Part shown: in pieces, positions 22,366 to 35,215 of the stretch
How positions within the stretch are numbered: the first letter of the stretch is position 1
Layout: each line of letters begins with the position of its first letter
Assembly (NCBI GenBank): GCA_963681505.1
Contig: OY811971.1
Location: forward strand, 3,171,278-3,235,277
Reading direction: 5' to 3'
DNA: 64,000 bases
Origin: Eunapius fragilis
Taxonomy: Eukaryota > Porifera > Demospongiae > Spongillida > Spongillidae
Notes under the pieces: generated by a model
Told to the model about the DNA's origin: nothing
Seen by the model: only the letters and a program-made list of their open reading frames with translations
The model's database searches: none
Program-made: the position numbers and the translations under genes

Positions 22366-24050
22366 GCAATGCAAATTGCTATTGGTTTTTAATTGCCATA
22401 ATGAAAATATTTTTAACGCAAAATTCTTTGTATACAAAACGATTTTCAAAGAGAAAGGGGTGCCGCATTTCTAGCATGCATTCTTGTGCGTTTCTGGTCC
22501 GTGTTGAAAGGAAAGTCTTTGTTCCCCTTCTGTACGGGTCGGGCCAACGATTAGGACTAGGAGTAAACTCTAGTCCGTCAGACTTTATTAATTCACTGAT
22601 TTATACGAAATAAATCTCTAAACTACATCTCACAAATATAAGCCAAATTTAGATGTTAAATGTCCACAATTTCTGGACATGTTGGGCTATTCCACTCAAT
22701 AACCGTATACAGGGTACGGATGGAAAAATAGTTCACAGCGATTCCATTGCCCTGCCGCGGGCCCGTAACGTCACGTTAATTCATTTGTAACCCTGACGTT
22801 ACGGGTAACGTTGACATCAGGCTTACGTACCCGCGTTCGGACCGATTATTCACGGGAATAGGATTGCGGGCCGTAATATTCATCTGCGGTGCGCAATGCC
22901 GTGTATTACGTTGATCTCGTCCTCAACGTACCCAGTTGATGAATAATGACTCGTTCCCACAGCGGCGGTTGTCCAATCATTGCTACTCGTTCCCACCATT
23001 TAATAATTCTGTTATTCAATAAAAAATTTAATGATCATTTAAAAAAAATGCATATATACATACATCCTTACATACATACATATATAAATACATACAGTAC
23101 AAATAAGTAGAATGTGACAAGTTTGGAGATTCAGCTAGCCTTAGAATTTGGCTTGTACGTGAGCTGAGGTTTGTAGAGAAACGTTATGAAAGAAGACAAA
23201 CTCATGTCAAATGTTAGTATCTTACAAACGTGATTGTTGCAGGTATGGTATGCTGGAGGCTTACACAGGACCGCTTGACACGTCTACTGAGCTGCCATCT
23301 CTGGGATGATAAAGCGTTCAAATAAAATCAGCAAAGCAAATTGGAGTTGCCTGCTTCAGAGCCTGTAGCTTACTAGAATGCATGACTGAGCACATATCTA
23401 TGTTGAGCGCAGCGTACATCGTTACGCATGCACACTTAAAACAAAGAATGCCACTTTACTATGTATAATTTCCCTCCAGATGCCTGTCAAATATGCAAAA
23501 AGTGTTTATAACTACGCGTAACCGCTGGCATCCATTAAAGTTTCCTGTCTGGTGGTGGAAACGAAAATATTAAATAATGACAGAGCACTTTCGCGAGCAT
23601 TTAGAACACCAAAAGGATTCTGGCGCATAAGGGTTAACGGTAAGTAGGCTTCCAAGTAGAAATATTACAGAACCACTTATAGGCCCAGGGCACTTTTACG
23701 AGCATTTAGAAAGAATTTGGTGCAAGTAACAAGGGTTATCGATCATAAATTGCTGAGTTGGTAACCACTACTTATTTGCCTCAAATAATATCCTTTCAAG
23801 CAGAGATGATGGCAAATAATCGAAGAGATAGCATATTTGTATTGGTTCAACAACGTGTAGTTGCAATGATGGCTAGAGCTCCATTGTCCCTAACCAGTTG
23901 AAACCCGTACGTTTGCCCGTTGATGTGCGCACGCTAATAATCGTGCATGCTATGTATGTTTCTGGGTGCATGTAACACAATTGCAAGCGATCTTATTCTA
24001 ATGTTTGACTGCATCATTACATTGTAACTTCGTACTTACTCTCTTACAGC
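22366..24050. other. No gene recognised; one palindromic CG-rich patch
   Basis: Around 22755-22830 CGTAACGTCACG and CCTGACGTTACGGG recur in opposite orientation, including CRE-like TGACGT words. The rest is AT-rich with CATACATA runs near 23050-23095. No exon is supported. Confidence 0.4.
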
Positions 24051-24279
24051 ACTGACAGAACATGCATATGCACGGTTTAAACTCGATCAGGTGTATGTTC
24101 CACATACACGGGTGGGAAATGAGGTTAGCCTGAGTGAATTCTATTCCATACTGTACACTGAGACATTTCTGCAACCCTTGCAGCTAACACCCGAAGCAAT
24201 AATGCTGAGAATAGAACACTTAACACTTGATGAATTACTTATGTGTGCTTCAAGTGAACGTAGATGCATTACATCTTAA
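24051..24279 (+). CDS. Possible terminal exon, unknown product
   Basis: After an acceptor-like CTCTTACAG, the frame reads ALTEHAYARFKLDQVYVPH and continues through GNEVSLSEFYSILYTE to a stop at 24279. It is open for 75 codons with balanced composition. No upstream exon was found and I recognise no domain. Confidence 0.3.
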
Positions 24280-24827
24280 TAATGCTTTGCTACATCTACA
24301 TTGTGATAGCTAACCTGTGAACATGAGTTATACCTTAGACCCATATATATATATATATATACCCTTATCCCTTAAACTCTCGCTTGAATGGACATATGTA
24401 ACACACTCTATAGACATGAATAGCAGCACATATAAAATTAATGTTCAATAAACAATAAACATTATAAATCTATATGTGCAGTAAACATTAACTACTTGTC
24501 ATCAAATACATGTAGGTGTTCAGAGATGTTGAAGGCGACTTGCCATTTGATACGGAATCTGAGACCACCTTCCTAACTTGTCAATACCATTGGCACTTGA
24601 GACAAAACACTTCTTTGAACTGTACATGGATTCCATTGGTTGCAGTGATGAGTATTCTTTGTAATAGTGAAAACGATTCTCATTCATTACTGTATTCCTT
24701 ACAGATGTATGATGAATTGTCATAAAGTAGTAGTATGGACTTACAAAAATGAAAGTATAGAGCTCACCTGAACCCTTACAATTGAGTGAATGGTATAAGA
24801 ATTGAGAAGACAGTACTCAATGTGTGC

Positions 24828-24992
24828 TTGACTGCAGTACATTCATATGAGCAGAAGCATATTGATCAGTGAACAATACTTAAAATTTCCAGAACTAACC
24901 TCATTTCCAATTAATTCCCACCCTTGGGCACTATGTGCACATAGCCAGGCACATAACTAAATTACTTTGGAACATGCTGGGTGAATCGGAAC
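24828..24992 (+). repeat. Outlying diverged unit of the 27-28 kb tandem array
   Basis: It contains CAGAAGCATAT..ATCAGTGAACA, ACCTCATTTCCAA, CCTTGGGCACTATGTG and GGAACATGCTGGGTGAAT in the same order as the array units at 27117-28230, but is separated from them by about 2.1 kb. Confidence 0.75.
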
Positions 24993-25129
24993 CTACGCGG
25001 GTAGGTTCCATATAGGAATCCTGCAGTATCATGAATGTCATTATAAAAATGTCACTCACGTCTAGCGGACATTTAAGAATTGGGTTACTTTGCTCTTAGT
25101 GGCAATCGAGCGATATCAAAAAGGAGAAC

Positions 25130-25330
25130 ATTTCTGCGTTGTATCTGTGTCATAAGACGGTGTACTTTTAGAGAGCAAAAATACTCGTCCCCATCGTCCG
25201 TACCCAGTCCCACCTAAAATTTCTCTTCCGTCGTCTTCTTCTTCTTCTTCCTTCCGAAGAGTATAACTCACGACAGGAACGTTTGTAAAGCACACCAAGT
25301 GTACCAATCGCTTCAGGATGCATCCGCAGG
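25130..25330 (-). repeat. Dispersed repeat, partial copy
   Basis: CGTACCCAGTCCCAC, a CTTCTTCTTCTTC block, TATAACTCACGACAGGAACG and CCAATCGCTTCAGGATGCAT correspond to 43495-43620 and, inverted, to 21810-21890. Confidence 0.5.
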
Positions 25331-26450
25331 TTATCTTCGGGGGTCTGTTAGACGCCTAACTGTTTGGGCAATTAACTAAAGCGAATAGTACCTCATTTGG
25401 TATTCGGTTAAAAATACCCAATTACATCAGCTAGCTGTTTTTAAATGCAATAATTTAATAATAGCCACGTGTCGTGGGCGTGATTCAAATTCTTAATATT
25501 CCTGCATGCTGTGGAAGAGGTATACGCACTGAATCTAAGAGCATCTGTCTCTGAGGCCTTTTTGATGATTTCAGGGTCCCTACAGCTTCATGTATAAATG
25601 TCCAACCATATTGCCAAATGGTTGAGAAACGGAATGGAGCAGTGATATGCGATAACGTTATAGGAAGTCTCCTGGACAAATATTCAAGGTATCATTTTCT
25701 GCATGACACCTGTGCGTTGCTCTCAACTCTATCATTCGTTACGCAGCTTAAGATGAAAGCCAGAAACTACCATACACGTAAGTACCCGACACTATCGCAT
25801 ATAATTGTGTTGACCGAATTGATTTCTATGCTATAGCTTCTTATAGCATAACTTTCGAATTCTGTCGGTGGAACTACATACGCAATCAGATACTACGGTA
25901 TACAGTCTACAGCAGATATATGTGAAGCAAGAGGCTCCAATTAGAATGTGTCTCTCCCACCACCGCCCTTACAGAAAAAAAAACCCGGCAACAACTAGCC
26001 ACTCATACACCTACAGATATGCCAAACGAGTGCAATACTAGACACGACAAGGTGTCAAGCGCGCTACTGAAAGGACCAAGAAAGCGACCATCCGAAGGTG
26101 CGTTACGCCATGAATGTTGGATCTGGACATAAATTATAGCATGTATAGTGTATTGCTAAAATGGAAGGAGAAGGAATATTTTATGCAACAGTTACAGTTG
26201 TAGATATTGCAGCTCTCTCCACTTTTAGTGCTGTTTGAAATGTGTGTGTGCACGCTGTTCGCTGACAATTTCGTAATAATGTGTAATTGTGGTGCATAGT
26301 TTATATCGGATAGTGTCAAAGTTGCTGTGACAACATATTGTGGCATGGTTTATCTGATAATAGGGTGAGATCAGTGGGTACATGTAATCTTTGTCTGATG
26401 CATTATATGGCTTCACTTGCCAGTGGAGGATTTGAATTCTAATGGTTGTT
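25331..26450. other. No gene recognised
   Basis: Short open frames only (for example plus 25618-25836 and minus 26134-26346), with no domain or splice support. Confidence 0.35.
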
Positions 26451-26462
26451 TAAATCACCTGT

Positions 26463-26640
26463 TCCAGGTCCAGGAGTCGCTCTACCTGCTCCACATCCAG
26501 GTCCAGGAGTCGTTCCATTCCAGCTGCAGGATTAGCTCCACCTGCTCTACCTGCTGTATATCCTGGATACAGCAGTATATATCCTGGTCCAAAATATACA
26601 GCAGTATATATCCTGATCCAGGATATACAAGATGCATGAC
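26463..26640 (+). repeat. Short minisatellite-like repeats
   Basis: GGTCCAGGAGTCG.TC occurs twice (26468, 26502), CTCCACCTGCTC and CTACCTGCTG recur, and ACAGCAGTATATATCCTG occurs twice (26571, 26599). One frame would read proline/glycine/tyrosine-rich (PAVYPGYSSIYPGP). It may be a fragment of a low-complexity exon, but stops flank it. Confidence 0.6.
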
Positions 26641-26832
26641 ACGCTCCTGGGTTTTATTAGCTACATATTGTTTAAATAGTAATACTGTGTGTTTTAATGG
26701 TACAACCACACCTCAAAAAATTGCATGGCCACGAGATTCTAAAATAAAACTGTCATTTGACAATCTTGCTACATGGGTACACAAGTTTCAAAAACTAAAT
26801 ACAATACAAAATCCACCAAAAAAATGTAGGAA

Positions 26833-27113
26833 ACAAGTGATAAAAACATTCTCTATGCGAGAAGGTTGGTGATATATAGGAATCAAAGGCGGTGTGGTGT
26901 AAAAAGCAAGGGAACAAGGCTTGTGATTGAAAAGGAAAAATGAAATAGACCTATATTAGCGCGCACAGTTAAACATGACATGCAGCTAATATAGGTCTAT
27001 TTCATTTTTCCTATTCAATCACAAGCCTTGTTCCCTTGCTTTTTACATTACCACCGCCTTTGATTCCTATATACCACCAACCTTCTCGCATAGAGAATAT
27101 TTTTATCACTTGT
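26833..27113. mobile_element. Palindromic MITE, copy 3
   Basis: Ends are ACAAGTGATAAAAACATTCT and its complement. Arms contain AGAAGGTTGGTGATATATAGG, AAAAAGCAAGGGAACAAGGC and AATGAAATAGACCTATATTAGC with matching complements. It is the same architecture and length as copies 1 and 2 but diverged in the inner arm (AATAGACC against CATAGTCC). The two arms match each other closely, pointing to a younger or gene-converted copy. Confidence 0.88.
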
Positions 27114-28230
27114 GCTGTAAGGGTTTCAGAAGCCAATCAGTGAACAATACGTAATGGATACAATTTTAACGTAAACTCAGACTCACCTCATTTCCAAATA
27201 ATACTCATCCTTGAACACTATGTGGGCATAGTCAAACACACAACTGCACTACTTGGGAACATGCTGGGAGAATCCTGTAAGGGTTGAAGAAGCTTATCAG
27301 TGAACAGTACTTCGTCAATACAATTTTAGCATTCACTTCATTTCCAAATAACGCCCATCCTTGAGCATTATGTGGGCATAATCAGGTACACAACTGCAAT
27401 ATTTTGGAACATGCTGGGTGAATTTTATAGGAGTTTCTGAAGCATATAAGTGAACAGTACTTAATACAATTTTAGCACACAATCAGACTCACCTCAATTC
27501 CAAATGATACCCATCCTTGAGCACTGTGTGGACATAGTAAGGCACACAACTGCACCACTTGGGAACATGCTGGGTGAATGCTGTAAGTGTTACAGAAGCA
27601 CATCAGTGAACAGTGCTTCGTCAATACAATTTTAGCATTACTCGGTCTAACTTCATTTCCAAATAACGCCCATCCTTGTGTACTATGTGGGCATAGTCAG
27701 GAACACAACTGCACTACTTGGGAACATGCTGGGTGAATGCTGTAAAGGTTGCAGAATCATATCAGTGAACAGTGCTTCGTCACTACAATTTTAGCATTCA
27801 CTCGGTCTAACTTCATTTCCAAATAGCGCCCATCCTTGAGCTCTGTGTGGGCATAGTCACGCACACAACTGCACTACTTGGGAACATGCTGGGTGAATGC
27901 TGTAAAGGTTGCAGAAACTTATCAGTGAATAGAACTTAAGTGATACAATTATTGCATTAACTCAGGCTCACCTCATTTCCAAATAACGTCCATCTTGGGC
28001 ACTATAGTCAGGCACACAACTGCAATACTTGGAAACATGCTGGGTGAATGCTGTAAGTGTTGCAGAAGCTTATCAATAAACTGTACATAATAGATACACT
28101 TTTAGCATTCACATGGTCTAACTTCATTTCCAAATAACATCCTTGGGTACAGTGTGGGCATAGTGAGGCACACCAGTGCACTACTTGGGAACATTATGGT
28201 GATGTAGGGTTTGAAAAAGCATGAGTATAT
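27114..28230 (+). repeat. Tandem array, ~150-165 bp unit, about seven copies
   Basis: Units begin near 27117, 27276, 27431, 27580, 27741, 27900 and 28052. Each has GAAGC.TATCAGTGAACAGT, ATACAATTTTAGCATT, TCATTTCCAAATAACGCCCA, CCTTGAGCACTGTGTGGGCA, CACACAACTGCACTACTTGG and GAACATGCTGGGTGAATGCT. The array starts exactly where MITE copy 3 ends and decays into a partial unit after 28205. No open frame persists across units. Confidence 0.92.
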
Positions 28231-28957
28231 CAGTGAACAGCTACGACCACTGCTGTCCCTGTGACAGACATGACAGGAGTGCCAATATCTTGGATAATTA
28301 TGCCTATGTACACTGAGAAGATATTCTAGTTCATAAGTTACTGATGACATCATGTTGATTTTAACTCCCCAAAACCATATACATTTCTTGTACAGTACCT
28401 CCTCCCTCTTGATCATCTATCACATCAAATCTCCCCGGCATAAGTAATACTATCTCTGCCCCAAGACAGCAGTGGATCTTAGTCCATTCCTCTCATGCAT
28501 GACAAGATGTATGTATATACTTACATGCACACTACACCATGACAGCCAAAACATACCCCCCTCTCTCAGGGAATACTTATCTCATCAGTAGACGCTTATT
28601 TACTGGAATAGTTATAATAGTAATGACCAGCCACATACAGTACATGTATATTAAACGGTTGTTTTTAGACTAATTGCATGAGACGTATTAGCGTAAACCG
28701 TTACCCAGCTGTACAGATACGCTAATACACATGTACATGATCGCTACCGTCTTACCTCTCGGAACCTGGCCTGTACAGAACTTGTGCCCGCGTTAATAAT
28801 TTGATCACGGTGTGCGTTAAATATAATAATAGTGAAAATCAAAATGTATTTTAGCTGCATACCGGTACATAGTCCTAGCTACACGTTGAGGACTAGCGTG
28901 GAGTATATACAGATCAGCAATGGCGAAAGTGAACGATTCAGGTGTAAGAGATAAGGT
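28231..28957. other. No gene recognised
   Basis: This is the intergenic stretch between the tandem array and the 3' end of the minus-strand gene. No feature is supported. Confidence 0.35.
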
Positions 28958-31081
28958 TTAGTCATCAAAGCTGCTGTCTAGTTCTGAGTCTTCATCTGAG
29001 CCAAGATGATTTGCATCACTGAGTGGAACGTGCTCTGATGTGGTACGAAGCTATTGAAACAACTAAATGCTCATTTTGGTAAGGCATACTTTGTTTTGGT
29101 TCCATTGGTGCAGTAATGGATCTATAGAAAGCAAGCAATACAAAGGATAGTCTATCATATGCAAAACTTTCACATACCTCCCATCTGCTGATCCTCGTAG
29201 ACTGGCATGTAGTATTGCTGTAATAAGGCACACTACATCTGAAAGCACTAGTATTTCCCCTCCTGTATTTACCTAGCTCATCGTCAGAAGATGATAGCTC
29301 TGATTTTCTTGGCTGAGTTTGTGGCTCTGCAGTACAAACAGATCTCAAGTAAAGGTTTACATAATTTTACATACGTTGTGTTGGTGTAGTATTCGATCTA
29401 GTTGGGGTTCTGAAAAAGTGACAGTAAGATTAGAAGTAGCATTGTGGATTCTTACATTTGATCCTGGCAAATATTCTGAGCCCTTGATTCAGTATATGGC
29501 ACTAAAAAAAGTCATATGGATTTACTTGCAACGGAGTTTACATTTTGAATGTGCATACATAACTGTCTTGATTTACTGCTACACCAAGGATAATGTCTGC
29601 AAAACATGTGCTCCATGTTCTCATTGTGGACTCCCTAGATGTAATTACTTACGATGTGTCATTATCTGGTGATCTTGCCAAATGTTCTCCTGAGCGTATG
29701 CTGTCTCTCTGCATGGCAGATCCCACTCCTTTGTCATGGCCTGCAACATTGGACAGAAATTAACTACATATATAGTAATAATTTTCGTACCACCCATACT
29801 AAAGCATAAATTCTTTGGCTTTGAAGAACATTGGTTGCCTTTTATCACGGGTGTTACAGCTTCTGATAGCAAAATAGACCATGATCTGACGTATCAATGC
29901 ACTTGAGTATTTAGATAGATGCATCAAATATGTACAATGTATCTCACCAGGATTAGACCCATCATGTATTGCCCATGCTGGAGCAGTACTTGGTGCTTCT
30001 GATGCTGAAAGCAATCCAACACTTCTCTCTCTCGGTTTGAACCCTATGTCAAATATTCTTTCATTTGCAGCAAGGCGTTTGTCCAGTTTTGCTATCATTC
30101 TGTTTAACTCTTAATAAACAGTGAAAGTGAATGATACAATTATTTATACTATTATTAGTCCAACTTGCAATTTGACCTCCATGCTGGTTTGTGAGTGACC
30201 TTTACTTTTTTGCCGTCCTGTTCATAGTCACTTTCATCGGTCATAAATGTGGGGTCAATTTCACTCAATTTTGTTTGTTCTTTTCTTTAAGGATGGACTG
30301 CCGCTGCTGATAAAGCTGCATGTACAAAATATTATTAACAACCTGAGACTTAAAATAGCAAGCTACCTTCTTCTGTGACCGTCGTTTCCTACTATTCTTC
30401 TGATTTTTATGGACAGCTTCCTCATGACTCTGAAATGAGTCCTTGAACTGGCGTCGCCTGGACTCCTAATAACGATAAACAGCTCCTTGAACAAATTAAA
30501 AAACATACTGAACAGATTTCAATGCATTGAAGTATGCAAATTACTGGAGTGAAACTCAGAATACTTTTCCAATTTAGTTGTCTTTTTCAACTGATCTAGC
30601 AGCCAAGTGGCTACAACTTCATTGTGGCTGCTTGTGTACCTTTTAGCAATATGTATGCGGGATTATCATTACATGTCATACACTGACCAATACCTCTCTT
30701 TAGTTCTAAACTGTTGCGCTTCTGTAAGCCCAGCATAGATGCATTTTATTGAAGTCTAAGAAAGTAGTTGGTACAATGTACACCTACGAGTTCAATACTA
30801 GTAACTCACAGCTCTGACGGTAACCTCCGACTTGAAGATTGCCCATCGTGGGCTACAGGTGCAGATGGTGGCGTTGCAAGTTGCTTTTTGAATTCATCAA
30901 AATCTTTTGCAAGAGCATCAACTCGTTCGAGAACAGTTTTTATTGATGCTGCGTTAGACTGTTGTGCCGTTTCAAGCACTGTCAGTGTTTCAGATACCTT
31001 TTCCATTTGTGTTGGCATGCCTGATGGCAGGCCCGAGTTTCCCCTAGGTCTTGATATTCCGTAAAATCCCGAAACGTTCAT
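28958..31081 (-). CDS. Multi-exon gene of unknown function (coiled N-terminus, acidic C-terminus)
   Basis: ATG 31081 starts MNVSGFYGISRPRGNS with a short coiled segment (ETLTVLETAQQSNAASIKTV, then VDALAKDFDEFKKQL). Later exons on minus: 30465-30367 (ESRRRQFKDSFQSHEEAVHK, basic end RKRRSQKK, donor GTAGCT); 30315-30170 (LYQQRQSILKEKNK, then IDPTFMTDESDYEQDG and HKPAWRSN, apparent 1-nt break between them); 30099-29948 (MIAKLDKRLAANERIFDIGF, ending SNPG at GTGAGA); 29740-29653; 29409-29375; about 29338-29275 (SELSSSDDEL); 29050-28958 (ANHLGSDEDSELDSSFDD, stop). The pattern DP.(F/Y)M(T/S)DE...WRS followed by a LD.R helix and an APAWA-like motif is one I have seen in uncharacterised invertebrate proteins. 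I cannot name it. Some exon phases do not agree, so the model is approximate or the gene is decayed. Confidence 0.5.
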
Positions 31082-31189
31082 ACTCTAACTGAATTTCTTT
31101 CCACTCTTATATACAAAGATCTTGCGCCGTGCACGGCAATTTTTTATACGACGTTATTTATGATGTAACTATTTGTAATATGCATCATA

Positions 31190-31740
31190 GCCCGGGGGGG
31201 GGCTGTAGGAAATCCCCCCCCTCTGGCAGCAATTACCGCCCGCTCCAGCAACAGTGGCGCCAATATGCTATAAATGTAGTTAGGTGGCATATGGGGAGGG
31301 GGAGGAGGGGCAAAATAACGGCCGAAGTTTACGATGTATTGGTATAATTTTTTAAACATTAATTTCCAAAGGGAAATATTTTTACTATATATTTTTAAAA
31401 AGAGATTTTAGCTTGCGAGGTAGTCCAGTAATATGGTTTGCCCCGAGCTAGACCCTTCTAGTAAAACCGCCCCCCCCCCCGTCCCCCGTCCCGTCCCGTC
31501 CCCCGCCCCACACACCCCTTATCCCTTAACTAAATACTGGATCCAGGGTGCAGCAGCTGCAATCGGACAAATCCATCAGAAAATATACATCTACTTAGAA
31601 TTCAGGTTTCATTAACAAAAACACATTGCGATGAAGTCGAATGACATGCACGCAAGCTATGATGTAGCTTTCATCAGATCTCTAGAGATGCTGTAGATTA
31701 GATGCGGGGGGAGGGGGGGGGGGGAAGAAAAGTCTGCGTC
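31190..31740. other. G/C-homopolymer-rich non-coding region
   Basis: It contains GGGGGGG (31194), CCCCCCC (31216), a C10 run with GTCCCGTCCC repeats (31471-31510) and G-runs (31705-31725). No exon is seen. Confidence 0.5.
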
Positions 31741-31824
31741 TAGAATAAAATGAAGTTACATACCCTAAGTCCTGTACAATTAATACACTTTAATCAGTTG
31801 AGTGCACTTTGATTCCACACTGTT

Positions 31825-32295
31825 AGGGGCGGATACAGGGGAGGTGGGTGGGGTAAAACCTCCCATATAAAGCCCCTCCCACCTTTCTGCAACAGATAAG
31901 TATTATGGAATGGTGTCCAGCAAAATCACACTTGGGATGCTTTTTCCAAATTTTTCAGGACAAGCAAAAGAAAAGTAACACTCGCATTGAAATATATGGC
32001 TAATTATAAATTCAGTGCCAAATAACTTTATGATGGATAGTCCAATTTAGGATGCGTAAAAACTATATGATAGAAGCTCTTTGGAGTTCATGGAAAATTT
32101 TAAAAAAATTGAAAACTTGAAAAACTACCCAGAAGGGTGATTTAGCTTGACACTGTCTATATATGTTTACATTATACATGTATAACTCCCCAGACCCTAT
32201 GAGAGAACTTACCCCCCACCGCCCCACCCATACCCTTAGCAGCTAAGGCACTCCCTCTATATGATTTATCTTTTCAAAATCCTGTATCCGCCCCT
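31825..32295. mobile_element. hAT-type MITE, 471 bp
   Basis: AGGGGCGGATACAGG at the left end and its exact complement at the right end (CCTGTATCCGCCCCT) form 15-bp terminal inverted repeats. These are close to the termini of the autonomous hAT at 990-3850 (CAAGGGCGGATAC). There is no transposase inside. No clear target duplication remains. Confidence 0.75.
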
Positions 32296-32999
32296 GGACT
32301 ACGGAGTATATTTCACTCCAAAACTGCTTTGCTCCATATAGCACTCGGTGTGACTGCTTCAAACAAGCTAGCTAGGTAGGTGTGCAAGTCACTCCTAGAT
32401 TATACAGCTCACTCAACACTGACAGCTAGCTCTGCTGTTTTTGGGTGACCCTCACTCCTTACATATACCGGTACATATCTTGGGTGCCTCCAGCTTTTTT
32501 TAGAAGTTGGGTGAGGGGGGGGGGGGGGCTAGGGCGCACCAATTTTAGGGAGGTGGGGGGAAGGCACATGTACGTAGAAATTTCAACCCTACATTTTAAA
32601 TTTTAGCAGTGTGTTACAGCATTTTACAATAGCTGCATATCATATCATGCAAAATCATGTATTCATACATATATACACATTACAAATTTACAAAGTTACA
32701 ATACATTGAACAACAACAAACACTTTTTCTAGCACACCATCCAAGTTTAGTTCAACGTTGGGATGCGCACAGACGCTTAAAATGCGTTGAAGGGGTATAT
32801 AGCTATAGATCTATGGTTGTTTGCATACTGTAGCTGAAATACCAAACCAATGTTGTTGCAGATGAAGTTTAGCCCACTTGACTAATGCAAATATGTGTCT
32901 TCTTGAATCATTCTGGTGAATCATAACTGTGTGCTCTATAAAGCATAGTACTACTCCAAACTGCATGCACAGATCTTGGCTTTCTACATGTGAGGTAGG
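32296..32999. other. No gene recognised; G-tract
   Basis: Includes a G15 run at about 32514-32528. It may hold the 3' non-coding part of the EnSpm remnant that follows, but no terminal CACTA repeat was found. Confidence 0.3.
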
Positions 33000-35215
33000 T
33001 CAATTAGCTGAAATCACATATCCATTGTCTGTTCTAGCAAGTATTGAATGTACAACCTGTAAGGCAATTGAAGCCTTATTAGACAAAGTGTATACAACTG
33101 CTAAAGGATCAAGTTCACGATACAGATAGGTACATACTTGAGACAACTGCTGAATCATTTCTGGAAGCATGAATTTGGTTTGAACAGGTGGAAGAAGTGT
33201 TCCCATTAATGATGCTTGTACACTAAAATCCAGTTCTTTTAGCAGAGGTACTGGTGACAAGGCCAACTTGCAACGTAGGGCAATTGAGTCATCATAATTT
33301 GAACAGCCAACATGCAATGAGCCAGATGTATGCTTTTCTCTGCACAGTTTCAGCAAATAATCATATCTGCGGGAAGTTCAAGTGTCGAAGCTTGTTGATG
33401 CATTAGGAACTTTTTCATAAATTGCACTTCTATGTTTTGATTGTTAGTGAAATAGTCACCAAGGATGCCATTCATCCTTTCAAAGGAAAAGCACCAAAAA
33501 CTGTAGACTGGACCATAGTCCAAAACTATTTCTTTAAGATGCAGATGTAAATGCATGTTTACAGTACAGTGCTTTGCACCATATAACTTTGCAAAACTAG
33601 ACCAAGTATTGATCGGCTGCATCCACACTTGGTTTTGAAATTGTGCGTGACACTAGAATAGAACATGCTCAAACAAACATCAGCTGCATTGAAAACGATT
33701 TGTTGCTAATTTGTCTTTGAAACAAATGGCAGAATATATTATTGTCCAGTTTTTCCACTGGTCAGCAGAAAATCCTGAAAAGCTTGATGCTATTTTAGAT
33801 GGAATTCTGCCAATGCACCTTGGAACATTAAAATCAATGCAGCAACTTTTGATGTATTAATTAATTCCGGCTTTGGATATAATGTTTTCCTGAGTCCGTA
33901 TGTTCATCATGTGCTTCGGTGTACCTAATAAAAGATTGTGCATTGGATCTACCACATGCATTCTATCAATATCGAAGTATGGAAGTTGAGTAAGCAAAGA
34001 GTATCGCACACCAAATTGTGAAACTACACTTTTTCTCATTGCTTTAGTTGTTGCTTTTAAGTATTGTTGAGAATAAATTTTATACTCCTCATCATTTCTT
34101 AGTTTCCATGAGTCTCTATCATAACCTGAGTAATCTAGCTTATTTTCAAGTAAACCTGCTTGAAATTCTTTGTAACATTTCGAACAACCATGAACAGCAC
34201 TATGCCCAGCAAAACCACACACCTTTTTCTTGCAGCAGGAATATCGCACATGACATAAACTAAAGTCATCCGAATAGTTTAAAATGTTTGAGAATACTCG
34301 TGCCAAAATTTTTCTCCTTCCCATAATTCAAGCATATCTCTGACAAAGGGTCACAAATATGAATTCATAGTCTTCTTGGGTTCAGATGGTCCAGGAATTA
34401 TTCCAAGTAAAATAATATTTTCCATTTTAAATCGCGCTTCTCTTGGTAAGTTGAAAATGACTAAATAGAGTACACCAATAGAATAAGTTACATGTTTGTA
34501 TGTTTGAAACCAGTCACATTCCAGCCCTACTGCAAGATTATTTGGATGAGCCAAAACTTTTTACCAGCATATATTTGATAATCTTTCCACTACCTCCCAT
34601 TGTATATGCCTATTACTGAGTCATCTTCAGTAACCCGCTGACACCACTTATCACATTTCTCTAGGAAGTTGATTAATGAGCACACGAATTGCATTCTTTA
34701 TATTTTGGTAGCAGTATTGCTTTTTTGGTTTCAGCTTGTGTCTTGTCTTGTTCTTTCTCTTAAGTGTGAGGACTTCCTCTCCACAAACTTTCCTGAAAGT
34801 GAGCATAGGTTTGATATGGGTATTCCACATGTCTACAGGCAGCTGACATCTCTTTCCCACTATTTTTAATGACACAATCACTAAAGCTGTAAACTGCATC
34901 ACATTTTGGACATGTAACAAATTGCTCAAAACTTGGACATTTAAAATCAATCATTTTCTGTGCGGTAGTATAACTTTGCGGATAATTCAACATTGTATCA
35001 TTTATCAATTTGCCACAAGCTGATATCAATTGTAAAAAATGTCGCAGGAATGTGAAAGGTACTGCTGTGGCCTTATTTGATATACCAAAGCTCAGCTGCC
35101 ATACAGAAAGGAATGTAAATAAGATGTTCAAGGGAAATCCAGCGATTTCTTTACTTGCATAGTGAACTGTAACTACATGAAGTTTTTCATCCTGCATAAA
35201 ATATTTCCATGGCAA
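33000..35215 (-). pseudogene. EnSpm/CACTA (Tnp2-like) transposase, decayed
   Basis: Minus-strand blocks in order: 35215-34760 (GFPLNILFTFLSVWQLSFG, CPKCDAVYSFSDC); 34800-34570 in shifted frames (KKQYCYQNIKNAIRVL, KCDKWCQR, VIGIYNG); 34554-34351 (LAVGLECDWFQTYKHVTYSI, LVIFNLPREARFK and ILLGIIPGPSEPKK, a hallmark of the family); 34324-33857 (VCGFAGHSAVHGCSKCYKEF, DYSGYDRDSWK, MHVVDPMHNLLLGTPKH); 33850-33690 (CIGRIPSKIASSFSGFSADQ, WKNW); 33628-33350 (HLHLHLKEIVLDYGPVYSFW, CFSFERMNGILGDY); then 33356-33000, weaker. At least four frame breaks or stops separate them. The gene is dead. CACTA terminal repeats were not located. Confidence 0.75.

Noticed and set aside
25618..25836. Plus-strand 72-codon frame
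   Set aside because: Composition is acceptable, but there is no splice context, partner exon or recognisable motif.
27114..28230. Tandem array as a CRISPR-like or coding repeat
   Set aside because: Units are contiguous ~160 bp without spacers, and the sequence is eukaryotic; no frame is kept between units.
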